16,711 nucleotides of DNA, from NCBI GenBank assembly GCA_047635255.1, contig JBLIIR010000025.1:1-16711 (forward strand), read 5' to 3'. Positions within the stretch are counted from its first letter, which is position 1. Each line of letters opens with the position of its first letter. Both the position numbers and the translations under genes were made by a program. This DNA comes from Porticoccus sp047635255. GTDB taxonomy: Bacteria; Pseudomonadota; Gammaproteobacteria; Pseudomonadales; Porticoccaceae. The notes under the pieces were generated by a model. It was not told the DNA's origin, did no database searches, and worked only from the letters and a program-made list of their open reading frames with translations. This document shows positions 7,909-16,026 of the stretch, one piece after another.

Positions 7909-9324
7909 TTAGACCTTTTTGTTGGTTAAAGTGATATTCAGTTTTTCTGAAAAAGGGCGCAACAATTTTTCAAAATATATCCGGGTGCTGCCTTGCCAAT
8001 TATCCATAAACCTTTGTAGGTCGGCAGAGAGAGCTTCTTTGAAAGAATTTTCGGACTTATGCCATTTCATTGCGTCTAGATCAATCACATGAAGCGTCTT
8101 ACCGGAAATCATAAAGTTAGTGGACTTCATGTCTCCGTGACTAACTCGACTATGCCATAAAGTGTCAAACAAATGGAGTACCGCTTGGCCCAACCAATTG
8201 GGTATTTCATCGTCCTTTGAAGTAAGCAGCCATGCATGGAGATCTTTACCATCCAGAAATTCTGTAATCAAGTATGCCTCTCCCCGAAAAGGCCCATTCC
8301 TATTTTCTCGCATGGCTATAGGTCGCGGGGTAGAAATTCCTAATAATGCTAAACGATGAGCAGCTTGCCATGAAACGCACGCTCTACTTGGGCGCCAACA
8401 ACGACTTAATCTGTGCCAAAAACCCTTGATGTTATAGCGCTTTATTACCCAATTACACTCATCAGCAGCAATCTTAAGGACTGTGGCACTATTGCCACGT
8501 TTAATAAATTTAGCCTGACCTATGGCTACTTCTGGCTCATCAATTAACTGCCTAAGGTTTTTAGTCAAAACACTTCTTTCTGCGACAGCAGAAAAATACC
8601 TTGTCTTAAATATTCGAAATTTTGTACAAGAGCGCAGGGTCTTGGCTAAATAGCGTTTAATGCGAACCTCTCTCATATCTCTTATTGCAGGCAAGAGATC
8701 CTCCGTCAAAGGTAAATTCGAATTATATGAATCAACAGCAGAATGAGCTATATCGTCATACTCAGGCGTCATTTGTGCAAAAAAGAGTGCCAGATTGGCT
8801 ATTGGGGTACTTAATTTCTTAATGCCACCCCCATCAACCATATAAATTATATCCTGTCTAACCATAAGGTTGCTAAAATGAATATCTTCCTGCATCAAGT
8901 CGTTTCGATGCAACATGGCAATTAATTTTACAGCACCGCAAAGCAATGGAAGGAACTGTTTTTTAGAAAGGCTCTGGTAACAATCCTGCAGAGTGGAAGC
9001 TTCAGACAAGAATTCAGTGGCAATAAAATAGCCTTGCTCTGTATCCACCATACTCCAAATTTTCTTTGGGCAAAGCACTCCAGCACTATGCATGGCCTCT
9101 AGCCCGGCTTGCTCAGCCTCAAAATCTTTGCGCTGAAAGAATAGCTTAACCAAGACCTCTGTCCCGCCCCATCGAGAATGAAAAACCAATCTTTTACCAG
9201 GTAAATGTCTGAAGATTTTCCCACAAACAAAAGGCTCTCTTCCCGGAATTTCTAGCTCAAAAGGAGGGGCTTCGATACTTTTTGTCGATTTAAGATAATC
9301 AAGGGATAATAATTTAGGCACCAC
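7909..9324 (-). CDS. Tandem kinase-domain protein, probable LPS core kinase (InaA/WaaP-like)
   Basis: The 471-residue protein reads as two kinase-like domains in series. Domain 1 (about 25-250) has Lys60 (VLVKLF), a catalytic-loop-like EDIHFSNLM (146-154; Asp147, Asn152) and VDGGG with Asp164 as the metal-binding Asp. Domain 2 (about 265-470) has Lys295 (WVIKRY), HGDMKSTNF (396-404; Asp398, Asn403) and IDLDAM with Asp415. Both sets of catalytic residues seem kept, so neither half is an obvious pseudokinase. Translation starts at GTG 9324 with GGAGG 5 bp upstream; an immediately following GTG is possible. There are 57 bp after waaP and 2 bp before the carbamoyltransferase. From memory, a similar long kinase (PA5006) sits between waaP and wapO in Pseudomonas. 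Phosphorylation of core heptose is inferred. Confidence 0.8.
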   Translation of the reverse strand: MVPKLLSLDYLKSTKSIEAPPFELEIPGREPFVCGKIFRHLPGKRLVFHSRWGGTEVLVKLFFQRKDFEAEQAGLEAMHSAGVLCPKKIWSMVDTEQGYFIATEFLSEASTLQDCYQSLSKKQFLPLLCGAVKLIAMLHRNDLMQEDIHFSNLMVRQDIIYMVDGGGIKKLSTPIANLALFFAQMTPEYDDIAHSAVDSYNSNLPLTEDLLPAIRDMREVRIKRYLAKTLRSCTKFRIFKTRYFSAVAERSVLTKNLRQLIDEPEVAIGQAKFIKRGNSATVLKIAADECNWVIKRYNIKGFWHRLSRCWRPSRACVSWQAAHRLALLGISTPRPIAMRENRNGPFRGEAYLITEFLDGKDLHAWLLTSKDDEIPNWLGQAVLHLFDTLWHSRVSHGDMKSTNFMISGKTLHVIDLDAMKWHKSENSFKEALSADLQRFMDNWQGSTRIYFEKLLRPFSEKLNITLTNKKV

Positions 9325-9381
9325 TTATCCCTCCAGAACAGAGTATTATAAAACGACAATCATCGGTACTGATACTAAACT

Positions 9382-10197
9382 TCAACTATGATAACCCTTT
9401 CGAACACCCTTCTGATGAAGATTTTTAGCTTGAAGAACGATAGACCCCCAAAAGTTGCAGTCATTTTTCAGGGTATCCCTCAAAGATTTTTCTTTATATT
9501 CTCGAATAAAGCAAAGCATATCTTTTCGATCAAATCCTATACGATTTGCTGAATAATAAAGAGCCGACAAATCTTTATGTCTCCAACGTCTAGGGGTGCG
9601 TTGACGAATTTGTGCACGATGAAGATCAATCAAAGAAATTGGCCTCTCAATAAAAGAATCCTTTGAATGGCGCTCAGAGATATCAACCAAGAAATGACAT
9701 AAATAGTAGTCGCGATGATTAATACCATTTTCATGTAACGCTCGGGTAATTTCTGCAAGCCTTCGGACCAAACTGCGTCGCTGAAATGTCCCCATTTTAG
9801 CTAAGATTGAAGAATTACAGTACTCATCTAGAGGTTTTGTGGGCTCGAGCGCTTCAGTGATTAAGAACGATTTCTTTTTCGCTGGATTCCACCCACTGGA
9901 ACCAAAGGCTTTCACTACCATTGTTTTGATTCCCAGCTCACCCAGTCGGACAATAGCCTGATATTCGTTTTCAGCGCCTAAAATAGGCCTTCGCAAGCAA
10001 AAAAGATTCTTTAAAATTTCGAGCCATCCCACTCCTGTGTGAGTCTTTACAAAGTAAGCCTTACCATCCACTTCGAAGCGACTCGTACAGCGATCGCCCA
10101 TATCGCGATAAATTTCGCCTGCAAGCAAAAATACTTCTTTGAATGGGTCTATATTTTCCCACTTTGATGCAAAAGGCTCAGCTAGGAATAATTTCAT
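9382..10197 (-). CDS. waaP: LPS core heptose(I) kinase WaaP/RfaP
   Basis: Phosphorylates heptose I of the LPS inner core at the cytoplasmic membrane face; in pseudomonads this step is reported as essential for viability. The protein has 271 residues from the chosen start, close to family length. The kinase fold shows Lys51 (AYFVKTH), Glu76 or Glu78 in GAENEY, the HRDYYLCHFL catalytic loop (161-170, Asp163) and DLHR (191-194) in place of DFG. The open frame continues 33 bp upstream to ATG 10230, but ATG 10197 is preferred: it overlaps the waaG stop as ATGA, has AGGG 4 bp upstream, and begins MKLFLAEPF like other WaaP proteins. It is translationally coupled to waaG. Confidence 0.94.
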   Translation of the reverse strand: MKLFLAEPFASKWENIDPFKEVFLLAGEIYRDMGDRCTSRFEVDGKAYFVKTHTGVGWLEILKNLFCLRRPILGAENEYQAIVRLGELGIKTMVVKAFGSSGWNPAKKKSFLITEALEPTKPLDEYCNSSILAKMGTFQRRSLVRRLAEITRALHENGINHRDYYLCHFLVDISERHSKDSFIERPISLIDLHRAQIRQRTPRRWRHKDLSALYYSANRIGFDRKDMLCFIREYKEKSLRDTLKNDCNFWGSIVLQAKNLHQKGVRKGYHS

Positions 10198-11348
10198 TCG
10201 ACCCTGTCCGCCCAATTCTTTGCAATCCACTTTTTTTTCATCACTCGATCAATCACATCAACAGCTCTTGCCGGCATATCGTAGATATCGGCTTCTTTGG
10301 CAAAATTAATTCCATTTTGGCGCCATTTACGTTTATCTTCCAGTAACATTTCTTCTAACCTGCAATCAAACATATTTTGAGAGTAAGGTGATTCCAGCAA
10401 TACCCCAGCTTTTGCTTCTTTTACATAATGGGCATACCCGCAGACGTCTGTTACTAAAACTGGCAGGCCAGCCACCACTGCCTCGAGTATTACTCCCCCG
10501 GTATTCTCGGCATAGGATGGATGTAACAGAATATCTGCTCCCTGCAGGAACCTGGGGACATCGTCTCGGCCAGAAAAAAAAGTAACTAACTGGGAAATTC
10601 CCAGACTTTTTGCCAAAGATGCAAATTCTTTAGGGTCATCTTGTCCAATAATATATAGATGCACGCGAGCTATTAGATTAGAAGGTAAAGCCGAAATTGC
10701 ACGTAAGCTCCTATCAAGCCCTTTAGTTCGGAATCCTGAACCAATCTGCAAAAGCAAAATATCATCAGCAACCAAACCAAATTCTTCTCTAAAAGATTTT
10801 CGAATATCAGCCGCATTAACTGAAGCGCAACGATCACGGCTAATTCCTGGGGGAAGCATCGCCACACGAGATGATTCTGTATCATAAAATTTTTGAAATA
10901 ATTTTTTTTGTATGGGAGAAAACATAAGGATATCTACTTCAGACCCGCGCCCAAAAACAGCCTTTTCAAATTTAGAAAAGTGTTTGTAACGACTCGTATA
11001 TGGATACCACCAAGGACGTAAATTACGAGATTTGTATTCAAAGCAAGGATCTCCGCAGTAATAAACATCTAAATCTGGCATTTTGTTAAATCCTACCATT
11101 AAGTCTATAGATTCATTTCTTAAGTTTTTCTTAAGCCAAACGGAGAACTTTTGATACCTTCTTACACTGCTAATAGCATTTACCCGAACGATCGCTATCT
11201 CTAGAAAATCTGGCTTCTCTCCCTGCCAAGCCATCGTATATACAACAACCTTATGTCCACGATCAGTACATTCTTTAGCAATTTTAAGGAAATTCCTTTG
11301 CATGCCTCCAAAAGGAAAATACTTATACAAGCAAAATGCCAACTTCAT
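10194..11348 (-). CDS. waaG: LPS core glucosyltransferase I WaaG/RfaG
   Basis: Adds the first hexose of the outer core to heptose II: glucose in enterics, N-acetylgalactosamine is reported in Pseudomonas. It is a 384-residue GT4 (GT-B) enzyme. FPFGGMQRNF (11-20) is the characteristic N-terminal WaaG loop, FNKMPDLDVYYCGDP (87-101) is a WaaG signature, and HPSYAENTGG (276-285) leads the EX7E donor motif (Glu281, Glu289) followed by AGLPVLVTDVCGYAHYV. The ATG overlaps the waaC stop as ATGA and has AAAAAGGA 9 bp upstream, which fixes the start. The 3' end overlaps waaP in the same way. The donor sugar cannot be decided from sequence alone. Confidence 0.95.
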   Translation of the reverse strand: MKLAFCLYKYFPFGGMQRNFLKIAKECTDRGHKVVVYTMAWQGEKPDFLEIAIVRVNAISSVRRYQKFSVWLKKNLRNESIDLMVGFNKMPDLDVYYCGDPCFEYKSRNLRPWWYPYTSRYKHFSKFEKAVFGRGSEVDILMFSPIQKKLFQKFYDTESSRVAMLPPGISRDRCASVNAADIRKSFREEFGLVADDILLLQIGSGFRTKGLDRSLRAISALPSNLIARVHLYIIGQDDPKEFASLAKSLGISQLVTFFSGRDDVPRFLQGADILLHPSYAENTGGVILEAVVAGLPVLVTDVCGYAHYVKEAKAGVLLESPYSQNMFDCRLEEMLLEDKRKWRQNGINFAKEADIYDMPARAVDVIDRVMKKKWIAKNWADRVE

Positions 11349-12406
11349 TCGCTAGATTCCTTTTTCTGGCTCACGACACTGATTATTTCTGGGAGAGCCG
11401 ATTTTTCTATCAACCTAACAAATTCATCAAACACCCTTGTTGCTGTCAGCTCTTCAAAACAAGGTGCTGTTTGATCTAAGCTTAAGGGGTATAAGCATTT
11501 TCGAGACATGCAAGGAGTACATTTAAATTCCGAAACTAAGTTTTTCTGATTGAGACCATAGAATCCTGTAAAAAATGGGTTTGTTGGCCCAAAAATAGCT
11601 AAGGTGGGGGTATTCACGGCAGCAGCCAAATGCCCCAAGCCTGTATCTACAGAAATACATCCAGCTGATTCTGACAGGACTGAAGCTATCTCTGTAAGAG
11701 ACATTCTAGGCAACATTTTAGCTCCAGAGGCTTGAGAAATCCTTTCTGCACGCTGTCTTTCTCTCTCATCACCCCAGGGCAAGAAAACTTGATAACTTGC
11801 ATCTATAAGCATACTGCTTAACTTAATCCATGATTCTTCAGACCAGTGCTTTGATGCCCAGGTAGTTCCGTGAAGCAAAACAACAGACTGCTGCCTTTCT
11901 GCCTCAAAAGAAAGATTGTATGTTCCCAGACCAGAATCCAGCGAATACCCTAATGACTTAGAAAATAAAAGCCGAGTCCGCTCCACAGCATGCAATTTTT
12001 TAGGCACACTCACGGGGTGATGGTAAAAATTTGATGCTAGCGGCTCCCTAGCAGAGTATTTGTCAAAGCCATATATTTGGCCATCTGCATATCTAGCGAG
12101 CCAAGCGCTCTTCAGTAAGCCTTGCGCATCAATTATTGCATCATAATGCTGAAAGCTCATCTTTCTTTTAAAATCTGCCCATTCTGAAGAATACCAAGCC
12201 CTAAAAGGGTTTTTACGCCACCTCCTTAATGCAACTGGAATAATCTGATCAACTTTAGAATTCCAAACAGGGATCTCAGAAAAATTCTCCTCCACGACCC
12301 AGTCAAATATAATATCTGGGATAGCAGAGATAGCATCATTAATAGCTGGAAGTGTATGAATAACATCGCCCAAAGATGAAGTTTTTATCACCAGTACTCT
12401 TGTCAT
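11345..12406 (-). CDS. waaC: LPS heptosyltransferase I WaaC/RfaC
   Basis: Transfers L-glycero-D-manno-heptose from ADP-heptose to Kdo. It is a 353-residue GT9 enzyme with VLVIKTSSLGDVIHTLPA (4-21, catalytic Asp14), FDWVVEE (34-40), IPVALRRWRK (56-65), IDAQGLLKSA (92-101), HAVERTR (139-145) and SVDTGLGHLAAA (252-263), all closely like E. coli WaaC. After this core, residues 290-320 carry Cys296, Cys299, Cys304 and Cys316, which E. coli WaaC lacks as far as I recall. The ATG overlaps the waaF stop by one base (TAATG), and the 3' end overlaps waaG (ATGA). Its donor substrate comes from HldE, encoded in this window. Confidence 0.95.
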   Translation of the reverse strand: MTRVLVIKTSSLGDVIHTLPAINDAISAIPDIIFDWVVEENFSEIPVWNSKVDQIIPVALRRWRKNPFRAWYSSEWADFKRKMSFQHYDAIIDAQGLLKSAWLARYADGQIYGFDKYSAREPLASNFYHHPVSVPKKLHAVERTRLLFSKSLGYSLDSGLGTYNLSFEAERQQSVVLLHGTTWASKHWSEESWIKLSSMLIDASYQVFLPWGDERERQRAERISQASGAKMLPRMSLTEIASVLSESAGCISVDTGLGHLAAAVNTPTLAIFGPTNPFFTGFYGLNQKNLVSEFKCTPCMSRKCLYPLSLDQTAPCFEELTATRVFDEFVRLIEKSALPEIISVVSQKKESSE

Positions 12407-13473
12407 TAATTGGGAACCAGTTGTGATAGTTCTGAAATTACCTTGGTCGGAGATAAGTCATTAAGGCACTTCATACTCTTAATTGGACACTCTCTCTGAA
12501 AGCAAGGCCCACAGTCCACAGGAACAGATAACATAACTACTTTATTTCCCAAAGGTGGAGTAAAATTTGAAGAAGTGGATCCATATACCACCACCAAAGG
12601 TCGATTTAAAGCCGCAGCTATATGCATTAATCCTGAGTCGTTGCTCACTACGGCATCAGCAATGGAGAGCAAATCAATCACATCGCCTAATTTTGTGGCG
12701 CCAGCTAAGTTATAGCTATGCTCACGATAATTCAATGGCAAGCTATCAATAATTTTTTGCCCCACCCTCCTATCTTTCTCAGAACCTAGCAACCAAACCT
12801 GCCAGCCTTCAGCGATCTTATTAGCCGCCACTTCAGCGTAGTGCTCTTCAGGCCACTGCTTGGCAGGACCGAATTCTGCCCCTGGGCATAAAGCTAAAAC
12901 TTTTCGTCCGCTCGGCAAGCTCAAGCGAGCCAAAAGTGCTGTCACATTCTGACTATCAGAAGACAAAGCTGGCAGTGGTACGCTGTCCGGTAACTCGGCG
13001 TTCTTATGTAAAGCAAGCGCAGCAAAACGTTGCACCATTAGGGGGTAAGAACCCTTGTCTAAATGACGAAGATCATTCAACAAGCCATAGCGCATTTCGC
13101 CTTTCCAGCCACTTCTATATGGGATTTTGGCAAACCAGGGAATTAATGCGGACTTCATTGAATTAGGCAGGATGATCGCCTGAGTATAATTTTCTAAGCG
13201 TAACTCAAGTCCAATTTTTCGTCGATTGGCCCACATAATACTTCCATGTCCAATAGGCATGTCAATCGCTCGGCGTACTTCCGGCATACGCTCTAATATT
13301 GGACGACTCCAGTTCGGAGCCAACACATCAATTAATACGCTTGGGTCTTGCTGCCTAAGCAACATAAACAACGACTGAGCCATCACCATGTCGCCTACCC
13401 ATGATGGCCCAACAACCAAAACTTTTTTCCCTATTGCTTGATTTTTCGGTGCCATATTTTTACTAGCTATCAT
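12406..13473 (-). CDS. waaF: LPS heptosyltransferase II WaaF/RfaF
   Basis: Adds the second heptose to heptose I. It is a GT9 enzyme of 355 residues from the chosen start. Motifs are VLVVGPSWVGDMVMAQSL (18-35, with the catalytic Asp), ILPNSMKSALIPW (101-113), CPGAEFGPAKQWP (196-208) and NDSGLMHIAAA (278-288). A cysteine group, Cys321, Cys324, Cys329 and Cys336, follows. The open frame runs upstream to ATG 13521 inside ilvE, but ATG 13473 is preferred: AGGA lies 5 bp before it, and it leaves a 23-bp gap after the ilvE stop. Another ATG at 13455 has no ribosome binding site. The N-terminus is still about 15 residues longer than in E. coli. Its stop overlaps waaC. Confidence 0.94.
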   Translation of the reverse strand: MIASKNMAPKNQAIGKKVLVVGPSWVGDMVMAQSLFMLLRQQDPSVLIDVLAPNWSRPILERMPEVRRAIDMPIGHGSIMWANRRKIGLELRLENYTQAIILPNSMKSALIPWFAKIPYRSGWKGEMRYGLLNDLRHLDKGSYPLMVQRFAALALHKNAELPDSVPLPALSSDSQNVTALLARLSLPSGRKVLALCPGAEFGPAKQWPEEHYAEVAANKIAEGWQVWLLGSEKDRRVGQKIIDSLPLNYREHSYNLAGATKLGDVIDLLSIADAVVSNDSGLMHIAAALNRPLVVVYGSTSSNFTPPLGNKVVMLSVPVDCGPCFQRECPIKSMKCLNDLSPTKVISELSQLVPN

Positions 13474-13496
13474 GGGCTTCCTAGGAAATTCTATGG

Positions 13497-14426
13497 TCAC
13501 TTTCCTACAGGGGCAAGCCAATCCAAATGTTTGGCTATCCGGCCTCGAACCAAATCAAAATACTGCGACTGCATAAGTGTTGTGACAGGGCCCCGATGCC
13601 CAGCACCCAAAATTCGGCCATCCAGCTCTCTAATAGGAAGCACTTCTGCCGCAGTGCCTGTAAAGAACGCCTCATCTGCAATATACACTTCATCTCGAGT
13701 GATACGCTTTTCGATAACTTTATGGCCAGCTTCTTCGGCCAACTGCATGACAGTTTTACGCGTTATTCCATCGAGACAAGAGCTTAGTTCTGGAGTATAA
13801 ACAGTTCCATTTTTAACAATAAAAACGTTTTCACCGCTGCCTTCAGCAATAAATCCCTCCACATCTAACATTAGGGCTTCTTCGCAGCCACAGTCTAAGG
13901 CTTCCCTTAATGCCAACATGGAGTTGATGTAGTTACCATTAGCCTTTGCTTTTGTCATAGCAATGTTTGGATGATGCCGAGTATATGAAGACGTGCGAAC
14001 TTTAATGCCCTGCTCTAATGCTTCAGGGGACATGTATGATGGCCAATTCCAAGCTGCAACTATTACATGAACCTTAAGTCCTTCTGCACGCAAACCCATT
14101 CCCTCGGAACCAAGAAATACCATAGGGCGCAAATATGCCTGATGTAGTCCATTCTCACGAACCACGAGTTTGTGGGCTTCATTTAGTTGCTCCTTGGTAT
14201 AAGGTATATTGATGTTTAAAATTTTTGCCGACCCATACAAACGATCAGTGTGCTCTTGCAGACGAAAAATGGCGGTACCTTGTTCTTCAGTTTCATATGC
14301 TCGAACGCCCTCAAAAACCCCCAAACCATAATGAAGCGTGTGGGTTAAAACGTGCACTTTAGCATCACGCCAAGGAACCATGTCACCATCAAACCAAATC
14401 CAGCCATCTCTATCGGCAAATGACAT
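13497..14426 (-). CDS. ilvE: Branched-chain amino acid aminotransferase
   Basis: A fold-type IV PLP enzyme that makes valine, leucine and isoleucine from their 2-oxo acids with glutamate, in the cytosol. The 309-residue length is normal. HYGLGVFEGVR (32-42), LRP (99-101), AKANGNYINS (160-169) with Lys161 as the likely PLP lysine, EGSGENVF (195-202) and TGTAAEV (256-262) match IlvE. AGGAGT lies 7 bp before the ATG. It is the first gene of the long minus-strand operon, 23 bp before waaF. From memory the ilvE-waaF neighbourhood is kept in Pseudomonas. D-amino acid aminotransferase or 4-amino-4-deoxychorismate lyase are related folds, but the motifs and length fit IlvE better. Confidence 0.95.
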   Translation of the reverse strand: MSFADRDGWIWFDGDMVPWRDAKVHVLTHTLHYGLGVFEGVRAYETEEQGTAIFRLQEHTDRLYGSAKILNINIPYTKEQLNEAHKLVVRENGLHQAYLRPMVFLGSEGMGLRAEGLKVHVIVAAWNWPSYMSPEALEQGIKVRTSSYTRHHPNIAMTKAKANGNYINSMLALREALDCGCEEALMLDVEGFIAEGSGENVFIVKNGTVYTPELSSCLDGITRKTVMQLAEEAGHKVIEKRITRDEVYIADEAFFTGTAAEVLPIRELDGRILGAGHRGPVTTLMQSQYFDLVRGRIAKHLDWLAPVGK

Positions 14427-14463
14427 CTAATACTCCTACATAAAATATATTTTAATCAGACAC

Positions 14464-14476
14464 GCTTATTATAAGC
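14464..14476. repeat. Perfect 13-bp palindrome downstream of the ilvE promoter
   Basis: GCTTATTATAAGC is a perfect inverted repeat centred on T14470. It lies about 5-17 bp downstream of the start point expected from the candidate ilvE promoter, a position where a bound repressor could block transcription. It also contains a second TATAAT on the minus strand, but without a matching -35 box. It could be a chance AT-rich palindrome. Confidence 0.4.
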
Positions 14477-14487
14477 CTAGAAAATGA

Positions 14488-14516
14488 ATTATAGCTCTCA
14501 ACAATGCTCATAACAA
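14488..14516 (-). promoter_or_regulatory. ilvE: Candidate sigma70 promoter for the ilvE-LPS operon
   Basis: On the minus strand TTGTTA (forward 14511-14516; 4 of 6 consensus bases) is followed after exactly 17 bp by a perfect TATAAT (forward 14488-14493). Transcription would start near 14481, giving a leader of about 55 nt before the ilvE ATG. This is the best promoter in the window, and it would drive ilvE through at least waaP, probably further. Confidence 0.6.
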
Positions 14517-14605
14517 AGCCATAGTCTTATGAAAAAAAATTTCTTACAGTAATTCTTGTTTGAGTAAAAATATTTTAAATTTCAAATTGGCTAGCTTGGC
14601 CGCTG

Positions 14606-14632
14606 TTGTTTATAACCTGCATTATTTATAAT
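14606..14632 (+). promoter_or_regulatory. argA: Candidate argA promoter
   Basis: TTGTTT (14606-14611) is followed after 15 bp by a perfect TATAAT (14627-14632). Taking GTTGTT one base earlier gives 16 bp but a poorer -35 box. The spacing is shorter than ideal. The start would lie about 45 bp before the argA ATG. No convincing arginine repressor box is seen. Confidence 0.42.
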
Positions 14633-14685
14633 AGGGTCAATTACTTTTATTTTGATGCATTTTCAGACGTCTAAAAAAGAACTCC

Positions 14686-16026
14686 ATGAAAGCTAACCAT
14701 CAGATAGGCGATGCAAATACAGTGACCGAGCATGTGAAATTCCTCCGCGATACGTCCCCCTATATAAACACCCATAGGGGTAAAACTTTTGTGCTAGCCT
14801 TTAGCGGAGAGGCGGTGGGCCATGAAAATTTTGCCAACATAATTCTTGATATTGCTTTGCTACATAATCTGGGCATTAAGCTTGTCTTAGTGCATGGAGC
14901 TAAATCTCAATTAAATGACCGGCTAAAAATTTCTGGCTTCAACGAAAGATCCAGCAAGCAAACTGATGTTACCGACTCTACTGCTATGTCCTACCTAAAG
15001 GATGCAGTGGGAAACATAAGAATCAGTATCGAGGCAATGCTCTCTATCGGAGCGGTCAATTCCCCCATGCATGGCTCAAGAATACAAGTTGCAGGCGGTA
15101 ATTTTATTACTGCAAAGCCAATAGGCATAAAGGATGGTGTGGACTTCCAGTATGCCGGTGAAATTCGAAAGGTTCATGAGGCAATTATTCAAAAGCAACT
15201 TAACGACGATGCTATCGTATTGCTTTCACCGATTGGTTATTCGCCTACGGGAGAAATATTCAACCTAAGCTATGAAGATGTAGCGGCACAAACTGCTGTT
15301 GCTCTAAATGCAGAAAAATTAATTATGTTCTGTCAAAACGAAGGTATTTTTGATCATCGCGGGGAGCTATTAAAAACCTTGTCTCTAAGTGAAGCGTCAG
15401 ATCGCCTGAATCAAATAGATAAAGACTGGGAACAGCAACGCTCACTTAAGGCATGCTATCAAGCCTGCGAAAGCAACATCAGTCGTAGTCACATTATTAG
15501 CTATACTTCTAACGGGGCGCTTTTAGAAGAACTTTTCACTCGCGACGGAAGAGGCACTTTAATTTTAAAAAATAGCAACGAAATTATTCGACAAGCCACA
15601 ATAGATGATATCGGAGGGCTTCTGAAATTAATTGCACCCCAAGAAGAAAAAGGGGCTTTAGTAAAGCGGTCTCGGGAACTATTAGAGCTAGAGATTTCAA
15701 AGTTTTCCATAATAGAACATACAGAAGGTACTATTATCTGTTGTTGTGCCCTCTATCCTTTAGATGATGGCGTTTCAGCAGAAATAGCATGCGTTGTAAC
15801 ACACCCTGAGTTTATGAACCAAGGCCACGCTAGCCGGTTATTGGGGTCTATAGAAAATAAAGCCTCTAAGATGGCAATCAGCCAATTGTTTGCCCTTACT
15901 GTTCACGCAAGTCACTGGTTTATGGAAAAAGGCTTTGCTAGCTCTTCTTTAGAAGAACTGCCCATAGAACGTCAATCTCTTTATAACTTCCAAAGAAACT
16001 CTAAGGTTTTCTGCAAAAAACTATAA
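14686..16026 (+). CDS. argA: N-acetylglutamate synthase (amino-acid N-acetyltransferase)
   Basis: First step of arginine synthesis: acetyl-CoA + glutamate to N-acetylglutamate. The 446-residue protein has the classical E. coli-type ArgA layout. The N-terminal amino-acid-kinase-like domain (about 20-290) has YINTHRGKTFVLAFSGEA (26-43), LVHGAKSQ (68-75), GNFITAKPIG (138-147), and SRSHIISY through ELFTRDGRGT (266-291), the arginine-sensing region. The C-terminal GNAT domain (about 300-446) has ATIDDIGG (304-311), VVTHPEFMNQGHASRLL (370-386, acetyl-CoA loop) and WFMEKGF (411-417), ending YNFQRNSKV. The ATG at 14686 has only a weak purine stretch as ribosome binding site. Feedback inhibition by arginine is typical of the family. 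It stands alone, divergent from ilvE and convergent with folA. Confidence 0.96.
   Translation: MKANHQIGDANTVTEHVKFLRDTSPYINTHRGKTFVLAFSGEAVGHENFANIILDIALLHNLGIKLVLVHGAKSQLNDRLKISGFNERSSKQTDVTDSTAMSYLKDAVGNIRISIEAMLSIGAVNSPMHGSRIQVAGGNFITAKPIGIKDGVDFQYAGEIRKVHEAIIQKQLNDDAIVLLSPIGYSPTGEIFNLSYEDVAAQTAVALNAEKLIMFCQNEGIFDHRGELLKTLSLSEASDRLNQIDKDWEQQRSLKACYQACESNISRSHIISYTSNGALLEELFTRDGRGTLILKNSNEIIRQATIDDIGGLLKLIAPQEEKGALVKRSRELLELEISKFSIIEHTEGTIICCCALYPLDDGVSAEIACVVTHPEFMNQGHASRLLGSIENKASKMAISQLFALTVHASHWFMEKGFASSSLEELPIERQSLYNFQRNSKVFCKKL

Noticed and set aside
10198..10230. N-terminal extension of waaP to ATG 10230
   Set aside because: It overlaps waaG further without a ribosome binding site. 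ATG 10197 has AGGG, an ATGA overlap and the family N-terminus.
13474..13521. N-terminal extension of waaF to ATG 13521
   Set aside because: It lies partly inside ilvE. ATG 13473 has AGGA at good spacing, and heptosyltransferases do not have this extension.
13438..13800. 120-residue open frame on the plus strand over waaF/ilvE
   Set aside because: It lies wholly opposite two well-supported genes, with low-complexity composition and no recognisable domain, so it is an antisense shadow.
14618..14633. Possible arginine repressor box before argA
   Set aside because: Only about 9 of 14 bases fit the enteric consensus, in AT-rich DNA where this is common, and it overlaps the -10 box.
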